The notes under the pieces were generated by a model. The model did not search any database and had not been told where the DNA came from. It saw only the letters and a list, made by a program, of their open reading frames with translations. Below are positions 18,095 to 25,695 of a stretch of DNA of 64,000 nt, one piece after another. Source of the stretch: Saccharibacillus sp. O23 (lineage in GTDB: Bacteria > Bacillota > Bacilli > Paenibacillales > Paenibacillaceae); contig NZ_NJDE01000008.1 in assembly GCF_002205895.1 (NCBI RefSeq), positions 1 through 64,000 on the forward strand, read 5' to 3'. The translations under genes were made by a program, and so were the position numbers. Within the stretch, counting starts at the first letter, position 1. Every line of letters starts with the position of its first letter.

Positions 18095-18694
18095 CTATCG
18101 CGGAACGTCGAGAACGTTCGGCGCTTCTTCCGGCTCGCGTTCGATCAATTCCATCGCTTCTTCGGGCTTCTTGGATTTGAACGCGTCGATGATCGTCTCC
18201 AGATCTTCTCGATCGAGCAGCACGACGCCGTTGTAAGCCGCCAGCTTCCGGCAGGCTCCGGTATAACGTCCCGAGGTCAGCACGATCGCGCGCTGCGCGC
18301 CGTAGACGCGCATGGAACCGTACACTTCCTGCACGGCGGACAACCCGACCGGATTGCCGACGGCGTAACGTTTGGCTTGAAGCACCGTTCTCGCGCCGTA
18401 CCGGTCTTCGAATACCAGATCCGCTCCGAAGTCGCCGCTCGTATTCGTCTTATGCACGTCTTCGTAACCGAGCTCCTCGAACAAGCGCTGCAAATACCGT
18501 TCGAAATCGGCCCCGTCCAGCATGCCGTCGATATCTTTGATCGTGATTCGGCGCGGGTCGAGCTGACGGCGAATCCGTCTGCGGCGCAGGACCGCCAGCC
18601 GCCATAGAATCAACGCCAGCAGCGCCGCGCCGAGGATAATCCACAGGAGCGGGCCGTCCGCGACGAAACCGAGCTGCGAAATCCAATCGTTCAT
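18095..18694 (-). CDS. Membrane-anchored Mrr-like (PD-(D/E)XK) nuclease
   Basis: 199 residues from the ATG at 18694. A membrane helix (PLLWIILGAALLALILWRLAVL) is followed by a basic stretch (RRRRIRR) and then an Mrr_cat restriction-endonuclease fold: FERYLQRLFEELGYEDVHKTNTSGDFGADLV, with candidate catalytic D92, then VLQAKRY giving Q106 and K108. Such membrane-tethered Mrr domains occur widely in Bacillales; the target DNA is unknown. It follows the TetR gene by about 70 bp and is probably co-transcribed with it. Confidence 0.83.
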   Translation of the reverse strand: MNDWISQLGFVADGPLLWIILGAALLALILWRLAVLRRRRIRRQLDPRRITIKDIDGMLDGADFERYLQRLFEELGYEDVHKTNTSGDFGADLVFEDRYGARTVLQAKRYAVGNPVGLSAVQEVYGSMRVYGAQRAIVLTSGRYTGACRKLAAYNGVVLLDREDLETIIDAFKSKKPEEAMELIEREPEEAPNVLDVPR

Positions 18695-18763
18695 GTCGTG
18701 ATCGCCGTTCCTTCCCGGGCCGGTCGCCCTTTCGCTTTGCAATCGCGCGTTCGGCCGCAGGCG

Positions 18764-19426
18764 CTACTCGCGCTTCGGCATGCCGCAGACGGGCATAAGG
18801 CCCGGCAGGATCGGTTCGCCCGCGAAACGCGGTTCGCCGGCGTATCCGATCCCGCCCATGATGAACGCCAGCACGTCGCCGAGCTGCGTATCGTCGTCGG
18901 GAAACGATTCGGTCATCGCCGAAGCCAGTCCGCTGCGTTCGTCGCCGAACAATATGCTGCCGATCATCTGCACCAACGTCATGTCGAGCGAACGGAAACG
19001 GAAATGCCCTTCTGCGCGTCCCGCTTCGAGAAACTGCCGCATCAGCATCCAGCCGGGCATGATTCGCTCGCGGACCTGCTGCGTGCGCGGCGTCTCGCGG
19101 GTCAGCTCCTGATGGATCACCCGCGAGATCTCCGGATCGGATCTGCGAAAATAGACGATCTCCCTTACCAGCGCGCATACGCCTTCGACCGGTTCCGGCC
19201 GGCGCTCCGCCAGAATCGCGCTCGCTTGCGCGATCGGGATGAAGGCATCCAGCATCGCTTCGAACACATGCTCTTTGCCGCCGTAATAATAAGAAACGAG
19301 CGACAAATTCGCCTCCGCTTCGGCGCAAATCTCCCGAACCGTCGTCGCGTCGAATCCTTTGCGCGCGGTCAGCTTTTTGGCCGCGTTCAAGATTCTTTTT
19401 TTCACGTGTTCTTCTTCCCTGCCCAT
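18764..19426 (-). CDS. TetR/AcrR-family regulator, probable repressor of the YhgE-type gene
   Basis: 220 residues. The N-terminal helix-turn-helix reads ILNAAKKLTARKGFDATTVREICAEAEANLSLVSYYYGGKEHVFEAML, the classical TetR layout; the C-terminal half resembles the CerR/TetR_C_15-type ligand domain. GAGGG precedes the ATG. It lies just beyond the terminator of the YhgE-type gene, whose promoter has a 20-bp palindrome, so it is the obvious candidate repressor of that exporter (inference). Confidence 0.88.
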   Translation of the reverse strand: MGREEEHVKKRILNAAKKLTARKGFDATTVREICAEAEANLSLVSYYYGGKEHVFEAMLDAFIPIAQASAILAERRPEPVEGVCALVREIVYFRRSDPEISRVIHQELTRETPRTQQVRERIMPGWMLMRQFLEAGRAEGHFRFRSLDMTLVQMIGSILFGDERSGLASAMTESFPDDDTQLGDVLAFIMGGIGYAGEPRFAGEPILPGLMPVCGMPKRE

Positions 19427-19471
19427 GCCGATACCCTCTTCCGCTTGTCATCGTTCGCGCGGACGCCCGAC

Positions 19472-19498
19472 AAAAAAGCCGCCGCTTACGCGGCGGCT
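19472..19498 (-). terminator. Terminator of the YhgE-type gene
   Basis: Stem AGCCGCCGC / GCGGCGGCT with TTAC loop, followed in the minus direction by T6. Confidence 0.88.
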
Positions 19499-19542
19499 CC
19501 ATGCAGAGCGTCTCCAAGTACGCTTATACGTGTATCATACCA

Positions 19543-20700
19543 TCAAGCTTCCGCAGCCGCCACAACCGGAGACACCGGAGCTTTGTCCCGGCGCAGCGCG
19601 GTGGAGATTACGATCAAGGCGAGCGCGGCGAGGAAGATCAGCGTCAGCGCAAGCGCCGACTGCCCGACGCCCGTTCCGCCGAACAACGTATCCATCAGAC
19701 CTTCGACCGCATAAGTCGCCGGGAAAATCCGGCCGATCGCTTGATAGAAGTCCGGCAGCAGCTCGCGCGGCATCATCGCGCCGGACGAGACGAGCTGAAC
19801 CGACAGAACCAGAATGTTGAACAGCATGCCCGCCATGTCGAACAGGAACAGGAACATCTGCGCCACGAACATGAAGGTGAGCAGGAACAGCGCTTGGAAT
19901 GCCCACAGCGCGATGAAACCGTGAGCCATCTGACCGCCGAACGCCGCGACCAGCGACGTGCCGACGAGCGAGACGACGACCGACGAAGCGGCGGTCACGA
20001 TCAGACGAACCGCCATGCGAGGCCAACGGCCGAAGCGCGCGCCCATCGCTTTGGACGAGATCTGGAAGTTCTGTCCCATGATCATCGCGCCGACATAAGA
20101 AGCCAGCACCATCATCATCGGTACCATCTGATTGTTCATGCCCTGCACCGTATTCACCGACTGCACGTCGGATACGACGCGCTGGGACAACGCGGACGCC
20201 GCATTCTGCGCCGCAGCTTCCGGAAGCTTCGCCTGCGAAGCCAGAACGCCGGCCATGCCGTTCGTCACGGCCTGCTTATTGACCGAAGAAGTGATGCCGT
20301 CCGCGATCGAGGTCATCATGTTCTTGATCATGACCGGATTCGATTCGTTGACGAAATAATGAATCGAAGCCGTATCCTGCGATTTCGCTTTCGAAGAGAA
20401 ATCCGACGGGATCTGCACGATCATCTGCACTTTGCGCTGTTGAAGCATATCCTGCGCGTCGGCCAGACTCATGTCCGTCTTCACGCCCACCGGCAGATTC
20501 TGCTTCAATTGATCGACGATCGTTCCGCCGAGCGCCTGATCCTCGTTCACGATCGCGATATTCAGCCGGTCCACCCGATCGGTCATGCCCGAATATCCCG
20601 TCATCCAGACGACGGTGAAGATCAGTTGGAAGACGATAGCCGTCAGAATGCCGACTTTCGTGGTAGGCAGTTTGAGAAATGCTTTGAATGCTTGAGCCAT
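19543..20700 (-). CDS. YhgE/Pip-type ABC-2 membrane protein (putative exporter)
   Basis: 385 residues. One N-terminal helix (VGILTAIVFQLIFTVVW), a long extracytoplasmic domain starting LNIAIVNEDQALGGTIVDQLKQNLPVGV with IVQIPSDFSSKAKSQDTASIHYFVNESNP, then five C-terminal helices with SGAMMPRELLPDFYQAIGRIFPATYAVEGL. This is the DUF3533/YhgE-Pip arrangement found in phage-infection proteins and drug or virulence-factor exporters. AAAGGAG precedes the ATG. A strong promoter and palindromic operator upstream indicate repression by a TetR protein. Confidence 0.87.
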   Translation of the reverse strand: MAQAFKAFLKLPTTKVGILTAIVFQLIFTVVWMTGYSGMTDRVDRLNIAIVNEDQALGGTIVDQLKQNLPVGVKTDMSLADAQDMLQQRKVQMIVQIPSDFSSKAKSQDTASIHYFVNESNPVMIKNMMTSIADGITSSVNKQAVTNGMAGVLASQAKLPEAAAQNAASALSQRVVSDVQSVNTVQGMNNQMVPMMMVLASYVGAMIMGQNFQISSKAMGARFGRWPRMAVRLIVTAASSVVVSLVGTSLVAAFGGQMAHGFIALWAFQALFLLTFMFVAQMFLFLFDMAGMLFNILVLSVQLVSSGAMMPRELLPDFYQAIGRIFPATYAVEGLMDTLFGGTGVGQSALALTLIFLAALALIVISTALRRDKAPVSPVVAAAEA

Positions 20701-20753
20701 GGTTCTCTCCTTTTTCCGGCTAAGATACCGGTTAAATTTCGTTCAAACCTTCA

Positions 20754-20815
20754 TTTAAAACAATTGTTTTAAACTCTGCTTCGAAATTATATATGAAAAT
20801 CCAGACAATGGTCAA
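20754..20815 (-). promoter_or_regulatory. Promoter and palindromic TetR operator of the YhgE-type gene
   Basis: On the minus strand TTGACC (20810-20815), 18-bp spacer, TATAAT (20786-20791). Just downstream of the predicted start site lies a perfect 20-bp palindrome, TTTAAAACAATTGTTTTAAA (20754-20773), ideally placed to block transcription. Confidence 0.88.
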
Positions 20816-20876
20816 GCGTTATTTTCAATTTTAAACAAACCGCTTAGAAACGCTCTATTACAAGGTTTATGCATAT

Positions 20877-20914
20877 AAAAAAGCCCGACAGATTGGATCT
20901 GCGGGCTTCTTCTT
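20877..20914 (-). terminator. Terminator of the cupin-SUKH unit
   Basis: AGCCCGACAGAT pairs with ATCTGCGGGCT (one bulge), followed in the minus direction by T6. Confidence 0.85.
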
Positions 20915-20930
20915 TGAAATGAAATGTATC

Positions 20931-21386
20931 TTACATTAACTGTGAAGAATAATCTTCCAGTTCGAAAAACCACTTCAAAAAATCGTTGAAACTTGCCCAG
21001 CGAGGGCGTTCTTCTCCGGTCAGCAGTCGTCGCAGCGGCTCGCCGAGCGAAACGTCGGCGACTTCGCCGGTCTCCCGATTATAGAAAAATCCGCCTTCCC
21101 CTTCGAAAGCATCGAGCGGAAGATAAGCTTCCGGCAGGCCCAACCCTTCGTGCGCCGCGCGGATCGAACGGGCATAATCCGTATTCAGCGCGAACCAGCC
21201 GATCTGATAGATCTCCCGATTGCGGCTCAGAAACGTAGGCATATCTTCGACATGGCGATGGAAACGGCCGAACGCGGAGTCCGGATCGATATCGAGTTCC
21301 GCGAGCGCGCGCTCGTAAGTTTCCGGCACGTCGTCGTGCCACCAACCTTTTGCCCGGCAAAATTGTTCGATTTCGGGTGCAAGCAC
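20931..21386 (-). CDS. SMI1/KNR4 (SUKH)-like protein
   Basis: 151 residues starting at GTG with AGGAGG 8 nt upstream. The pattern PEIEQFCRAKGW at the start, IGWFALNTDYARSI in the middle, and FFYNRETGEVADVSLGE..RWASFNDFLKWFFELEDY at the end resembles the SUKH superfamily, many of which are immunity proteins against secreted toxins, though stand-alone housekeeping-type members exist. No toxin gene is nearby. It starts 3 nt after the cupin stop, so the two are translated from one message. Confidence 0.62.
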   Translation of the reverse strand: MLAPEIEQFCRAKGWWHDDVPETYERALAELDIDPDSAFGRFHRHVEDMPTFLSRNREIYQIGWFALNTDYARSIRAAHEGLGLPEAYLPLDAFEGEGGFFYNRETGEVADVSLGEPLRRLLTGEERPRWASFNDFLKWFFELEDYSSQLM

Positions 21387-21389
21387 CTT

Positions 21390-21785
21390 CTATTCCTCCT
21401 TCGTCGAAACTTCGGCCGCCTCGGATTCGGCATTCGGGGTCTGCGGCAAACGCAGGTTCAAACGCTCGCTTTCCGCCACGATCACGGTCATGCCGACTTT
21501 GCTGCCGGAAGCGTGCGATTCGCCGCTTTCCCAGAACGCGGCTTGGCCCGCTCGGATCGGCACGCGGCGTCCGTCCGCTCCGCTGACCCAGCCTTCGCCC
21601 GATACGACCATAAACAATTGTTCGATCGTCGCGTCATGCCGCCCTACCGTTCCTCCGGCTTCGATATGCATGCAGACCAGATGCGTATCGCCGGAGCTGC
21701 CGAGCAGTCCGGTAACGGTTAAGCCTTTGCTGTCGAAACGGTCGATCTTTTTGCCTTGATGAGGTCCGAACTCGTAAATATGCAA
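21390..21785 (-). CDS. Single-domain cupin protein
   Basis: 131 residues; the start is a TTG at 21785 with GGAG 8 nt upstream. It shows one cupin barrel: HLVCMHIEAGGTVGRHDATIEQLFMVVSGEGWV, with His residues in motif 1, and VPIRAGQAAFWESGESHASGSKVGMTVIV as motif 2 with ESHAS. This indicates a metal-binding cupin of unassigned substrate. The last 20 residues are an acidic tail. Encoded between the SLH protein and the SUKH protein. Confidence 0.78.
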   Translation of the reverse strand: MHIYEFGPHQGKKIDRFDSKGLTVTGLLGSSGDTHLVCMHIEAGGTVGRHDATIEQLFMVVSGEGWVSGADGRRVPIRAGQAAFWESGESHASGSKVGMTVIVAESERLNLRLPQTPNAESEAAEVSTKEE

Positions 21786-21805
21786 ATGTAAGGCTCCTTC
21801 GCGAT

Positions 21806-22684
21806 TTATTGGGCTTTGACCGTAATATCGTAGACGATCGGCACGTAAGCGACCGCGGTCGCCGGGTAAGCCGTTCCGCTTTTCGGCGGATCGGTCGCTT
21901 CGTAGAGAATCACCGCCTGCGTGTCCGTCACGAATTCGACTTTGCGGATCTTCAGGCCGTAACCCGCGCCGGGCAGATTCGTGCGGGTCAACGTGACTTT
22001 GTTAAACTGCGGATCGACGTTCTCGACTTTGTACGTCACGGTCGCACTGCCGGAAGAAGCATAACTTTTGTTGACCATCCGCTCGGCGTAATAGATCATT
22101 TGCGCCGCTTCCATGCGGGTGATCGGATCGGTCGGCCGGAACTTTCTGCCCGCGTCGAGCGAAGCGATCTTGGTGATCAGCAGATATTCGACGGCGACGC
22201 GGTTTTTCGTCTCGATCTGTTTGGCGTCCGCGATCGACGTATATTTGCTGACTTTGGCGTAATTGCCTTTCTGGAGCAGCCCCAGATAGAGCAGCTTGGC
22301 GAACTGTTGGCGCGTCGGATTGCCCCCCGCATTCCACGTGCCGTCGATCACCACGCCGCGTTCCAACGCCGTCTTGAGCGCCGGGACGTACCAAGCGCTC
22401 TGCGGCACGGAAGCGAACCACGCCGGCGCGTCGACCTTTTTCTTCGCGGCATCCAGTCCTACCGCATCCACGATCAGTTGAATCGCCTGCGCGTTCGTGA
22501 GCTTCTGATCGGGCGCGAACTTGTCCGCGCTGACGCCTTGAATCAGTCCTTTGTCCTGAAGCGACCGCACGATGGCCGCCTGAGCTTCGTCTTTGATGTC
22601 CGAGAACGCGTAGACCGGTCCTGCCCCCAACAGCATCCCGGCCGCCACCGCCGCCAACACGCAGGCGCGCGCATGATTTCGCAT
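21806..22684 (-). CDS. Secreted SLH-domain protein
   Basis: 292 residues. A signal peptide (ACVLAAVAAGMLLGAGPVYA, cut near residue 26) is followed by three S-layer-homology-like segments: FSDIKDEAQAAIVRSLQDKGLIQGVSADKFAPDQKLTNAQAIQLIVDAV, the ALKTALERGVV segment, and YLLITKIASLDAGRKFRPTDPITRMEAAQMIYYA. SLH domains bind pyruvylated wall polymers. The C-terminal 80 residues (VTYKVENVDPQFNKVTLTRTNLPGAGYGLKIRKVEFV) resemble the protease-complex-inhibitor-like beta domain seen in Bacillales SLH proteins. GGAGGGGG precedes the ATG. Confidence 0.85.
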   Translation of the reverse strand: MRNHARACVLAAVAAGMLLGAGPVYAFSDIKDEAQAAIVRSLQDKGLIQGVSADKFAPDQKLTNAQAIQLIVDAVGLDAAKKKVDAPAWFASVPQSAWYVPALKTALERGVVIDGTWNAGGNPTRQQFAKLLYLGLLQKGNYAKVSKYTSIADAKQIETKNRVAVEYLLITKIASLDAGRKFRPTDPITRMEAAQMIYYAERMVNKSYASSGSATVTYKVENVDPQFNKVTLTRTNLPGAGYGLKIRKVEFVTDTQAVILYEATDPPKSGTAYPATAVAYVPIVYDITVKAQ

Positions 22685-22825
22685 GATGATTCCCCCTCCG
22701 GAATTCTTGTTCGTTCTCTTCCGTTATCATACCATCGGCCTGCGTCGATTCGTACTTTTCGGGGCAAAAAGGTATAATGGGATCGGCAAAAACGACATCG
22801 AATCCCGCCCGAGAGGAGCTTTATC

Positions 22826-23185
22826 ATGAAACCGAACTACAACGAAATCACTTCGCTCGAACAATGGGAGAATCTGCTGGAACGGTCGAACGAATCGGCG
22901 GTTCTGCTGCTCAAACACAGCACGGCCTGCCCGATCAGCGGAGCGGCTTTCAAAGAATTCAATGTATACACCCGCAAACCCAAACGTCCGTTGGCCTGCG
23001 CGCTGGTAAAGGTCATCGAATCCCGCCCGGTCTCGAACGAGATCGAAGCGAAGCTGGGCGTCAAACACGAATCGCCGCAGATCCTGCTGGTGCGAAACGG
23101 AGAAGTATTATGGCATGCTTCGCATTGGGACATCACGTACGAACGGATGGAGCAGGAAGTCAACGCGCGCATCGCGCGGGCTTGA
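22826..23185 (+). CDS. ytxJ: YtxJ/BrxC bacillithiol-system redox protein
   Basis: 119 residues, thioredoxin-like fold. The family motif TCPIS is present (Cys35), followed by AAFKEFNVY, VIESRPVSNEIEAKLGVKHESPQILLVRNGEVLWHASHWDIT, with the cis-Pro in SPQ. BrxC/YtxJ helps remove bacillithiol mixed disulfides from proteins in Firmicutes, so the organism probably makes bacillithiol. GAGAGGAG precedes the ATG. Divergent from the SLH gene. Confidence 0.92.
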   Translation: MKPNYNEITSLEQWENLLERSNESAVLLLKHSTACPISGAAFKEFNVYTRKPKRPLACALVKVIESRPVSNEIEAKLGVKHESPQILLVRNGEVLWHASHWDITYERMEQEVNARIARA

Positions 23186-23261
23186 CCGCGCGGATTAGAG
23201 GGAGTTCGGTCTGCCGAAGGCGGCGGATACGGAGGGATAACGAAGAGAAAGGAACATGGGC

Positions 23262-23714
23262 ATGAACGAGAAAGAACGGCTGCGCGCCGAATTCGACGCC
23301 GAGTTTCTGAAAGAGTTGGAGGCGGCCGAAGCCGAAGAACGGCAAGCGGCGGGCAGGATCGCGGACGAAGAATATTCGACCGCCGAGCAGGAATGGCAGG
23401 CGCTCGCGCCGTTCACCCGCGCCGTCGTCGAGACGATCCGCGCCATTCCGCGCGGCAAAGTCATGAGTTACGGACAAGTGGCCGCAGCGGCCGGAAGCCC
23501 TCGCGGCGCGCGGCAGGTCGTGCGCATCCTGCATACCCTAAGCCGCAAATACGCGCTGCCGTGGCACCGGGTCGTCAATATCCGCGGCGAGATCGCGCTG
23601 GACGAACACGGAGGCGGCGGCGAACAGCAGGAACGGCTCGAAGCCGAAGGCGTCGAGTTCGGTCTGGGCGGCAAGATCGATCTGTCGCGTTATCGGCATG
23701 ACGGCGATTCGTAG
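23262..23714 (+). CDS. Alkyltransferase-like DNA-binding protein (MGMT family, inactive Cys)
   Basis: 150 residues. I take the second ATG (23262), as the first is only 2 nt from the AAAGGA site. A charged N-terminal helix (about 1-45) precedes an MGMT DNA-binding domain: FTRAVVETIRAIPRGKVMSYGQVAAAAGSPRGARQVVRIL, then ALPWHRVVN. The catalytic Cys of the PCHRV motif of true methylguanine methyltransferases is replaced by Trp101, the hallmark of Atl proteins, which bind O6-alkylguanine and hand it to nucleotide excision repair. Last gene before the repeat-rich gap. Confidence 0.88.
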   Translation: MNEKERLRAEFDAEFLKELEAAEAEERQAAGRIADEEYSTAEQEWQALAPFTRAVVETIRAIPRGKVMSYGQVAAAAGSPRGARQVVRILHTLSRKYALPWHRVVNIRGEIALDEHGGGGEQQERLEAEGVEFGLGGKIDLSRYRHDGDS

Positions 23715-23834
23715 AGGATGAGGGCGGGCGGAAGAGGGCGGCTAAACACGCCGAGGCCGGCGGAGGGCGTATCTTCAAACTTGCTGAAAGACATTTTCAG
23801 CCCTAAACGTTTGCACCGACTGGCAAGCTTGCAG

Positions 23835-24024
23835 GAAATGTTGACAGTTCGTCAACAAATTAGATCTATATCGACCATTTGAAAAGAAATGTTGACGTTT
23901 GGTCAGCAAATTCTGAAATATAGAGCGAAATGTGGAGAAAAACGTTAAAAATGCTGACTTTTCGTCAACATTTGCTCGCAAATCCGGTTTTCAAGCTATA
24001 AATGTTGACGTTTCGTCAGCATTT
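23835..24024. repeat. Four-unit intergenic array 3 (family C)
   Basis: Four ~25-bp near-palindromes of the form AAATGTTGACG-TTT-CGTCAACATTT at 23835-23861, 23886-23912, 23947-23973 and 24000-24024. Their ATG/CAT positions are 51, 62 and 51 bp apart. The spacers differ. It sits in the convergent gap 23715-24338; no gene is seen there. Confidence 0.8.
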
Positions 24025-24088
24025 GGAAAATGGAGGTTCAGTCTCTTTGACGGGCTTGGCAAGCCTTCGAGGTTTGAAGACACGCTCT

Positions 24089-24155
24089 AGTGAGTTGCCC
24101 GCATTGGATCTAAGGTTTGAGTCCTTCGGAAAAACGCACGGTTCAAGCGAGTTTC
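24089..24155. repeat. Dispersed 67-bp repeat, copy F1
   Basis: From AGTGAGTTGCCCGCATTGG to CAAGCGAGTTTC. It matches 47531-47597 (reverse strand) at about 60 of 67 positions. No coding role is evident at this copy, although the frame would encode similar residues to the amidotransferase tail. Confidence 0.75.
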
Positions 24156-24338
24156 CCGTCGGAGACTTCGTACACGGGTTAGGTACGAAATCTCGGGAGC
24201 GAAACCTAACCTCTCAAGCGGTCAGCGTGCGAGGTGATGCAGAGGCAAGTCGATATAGATTCTGAGCGATCGGGAGCGGCTGAATCAGGCCGTGCAGGCT
24301 GCTCCTGACACTATGTCATCCTCTCGCCAGCCCGGCCT

Positions 24339-24881
24339 TCAGCCCGGCGGCAGAACGATCGGCCGGTAAGCCAGCGCCCGGTCGACGATCTCTTCCGGCT
24401 CCAGATCGTCCCAGAAGATCAGGTCCGAGACGTCGGGCATGTCGACCTGCGCTTCCAGCAGCTCCAGATAGAATGATTGGACCGCGGCCAGCCGATCGCC
24501 CGACTCGGCGGCATCGGACAGCCTGTTCGTTTGCCCGCCTTCGACGATCCACTCCTGATCGTCAAGCGCCCGGTCCGGCTCCTGAATCCGCCGAACGATC
24601 TCGATCAGTTCTTCGCGGGCGATATCCGCGATCCGGCGCGCTCTCGGCTGCGCCGCTCCGAGCGCAAACTCGATCCGCGACATCGAACCCGCGCGGCTCC
24701 GGAAATCATCCTCGCCGTATGCGCGCGCGTGCCGCGCGTTAAAAACTTCGATCGCCGCGGCAGCTTCCGCTTCCTTGCCGCTCTCCAATAGCTCCTCGAT
24801 CTCGCCGACGCTTCGCTCGATCTCTTCCAGCTCCTCGGCCCCTACCGGGCGAGGGAGCAATTCTCCCCGCAAATTCATCAT
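24339..24881 (-). CDS. Hypothetical acidic helical protein
   Basis: 180 residues; ATG at 24881 with AGGAGGAG upstream. Mostly charged helix (GAEELEEIERSVGEIEELLESGKEAEAAAAIEVFNARHARAYG), then a C-terminal half with AVQSFYLELLEAQVDMPDVSDLIFWDDLEPEEIVDRALAYRP. No membrane segment and no recognised family. Last gene of a three-gene leftward unit after the leucine-rich-repeat protein and the 249-residue protein, 44 bp behind the latter. Immunity or toxin-neutralising roles are possible for such acidic proteins but unsupported. Confidence 0.65.
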   Translation of the reverse strand: MMNLRGELLPRPVGAEELEEIERSVGEIEELLESGKEAEAAAAIEVFNARHARAYGEDDFRSRAGSMSRIEFALGAAQPRARRIADIAREELIEIVRRIQEPDRALDDQEWIVEGGQTNRLSDAAESGDRLAAVQSFYLELLEAQVDMPDVSDLIFWDDLEPEEIVDRALAYRPIVLPPG

Positions 24882-24925
24882 GATGCTCCTCCTATCGGAC
24901 TGTCCGCTTCCAGCCGCAGACCTGC

Positions 24926-25675
24926 TCACCTTCCTATCGCGAACACTCTCTCGAACTGTCCGTCCCCGTTCAGCTCCCGCATCACCGTCTCCAACGTCTC
25001 CGCGCTTTCTCCGTGATCGAAGAAATACGCCAAGAAACCTTCGGTCCGGTTCAATGCTTCGAACGCGCCTTCGGCCCGCAAACGCCGCAGCGCCCGAAAA
25101 GCGATCGGTTGCAGCACCTCGTCGAAGACTCTGACGTCGAACAGACACGACCTTGCGTGCCGCAATCCGCCGTACCGTTCTTCGTACCATTCGGCATTGG
25201 CCCGACTCAGGTACAGCCTCATCTCCAGCAGATCGCCAAACGCTTCGCCGAACAAAGCCGGATAGACGCCGAACGCGTTGCTGCCCTGCCAGCGCGGCGA
25301 CAGCAGCTTTTCCTCTTTCGCGGCCTGCCGATCCGAATCTCGTTCTTCTTCGTCCGACCGCTCTTCCAGATTGAGGATCGGATAGATCTTGCCGCTGCCC
25401 GAGTCGATATGGTAACCGAAAGCGTACACGCCCCGATTGTAACCGGAAGCTTCGAATCCCCGCAGATAGATCTTCGTTTCTTCGACCAACAGGTCTTCCA
25501 ACACGTCCGGATCGACGCGCATCGCCGAATCGCCGACCTTGTCGGGTTCGTTCGTCCGCAGCGTGCCTTTTTCCGGCGACCAGCCGATGTAACAGACTCC
25601 GCCGTATTCGGCAGCCATGTCTTCCCGAGTCCTCAGATACTGCCCGTACAACAGATCCCGCATCGAAAACATCAT
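24926..25675 (-). CDS. Hypothetical cytoplasmic protein
   Basis: 249 residues from an ATG at 25675 (AAGGAG site; a GTG 9 nt upstream overlaps that site). Soluble, mixed alpha/beta, with a highly charged loop around residues 105-125 (ERSDEEERDSDRQAAKEEK). Family not recognised. Encoded 20 bp after the leucine-rich-repeat gene and before the acidic helical protein, so probably co-expressed with both. Confidence 0.65.
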   Translation of the reverse strand: MMFSMRDLLYGQYLRTREDMAAEYGGVCYIGWSPEKGTLRTNEPDKVGDSAMRVDPDVLEDLLVEETKIYLRGFEASGYNRGVYAFGYHIDSGSGKIYPILNLEERSDEEERDSDRQAAKEEKLLSPRWQGSNAFGVYPALFGEAFGDLLEMRLYLSRANAEWYEERYGGLRHARSCLFDVRVFDEVLQPIAFRALRRLRAEGAFEALNRTEGFLAYFFDHGESAETLETVMRELNGDGQFERVFAIGR

Positions 25676-25695
25676 TATCCACACTCCTTTCCCAA

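Noticed and set aside
23835-24024. CRISPR array (short repeats with 26-36-bp spacers)
   Set aside because: Only four units, units are degenerate and near-palindromic, other arrays of the same type have units in both orientations, spacing alternates 51/61/51, and no cas gene is present.
24002-24265. 87-codon plus-strand frame over repeat F1
   Set aside because: Starts inside an array unit, lacks a ribosome site and its similarity to the amidotransferase tail comes from the shared repeat.
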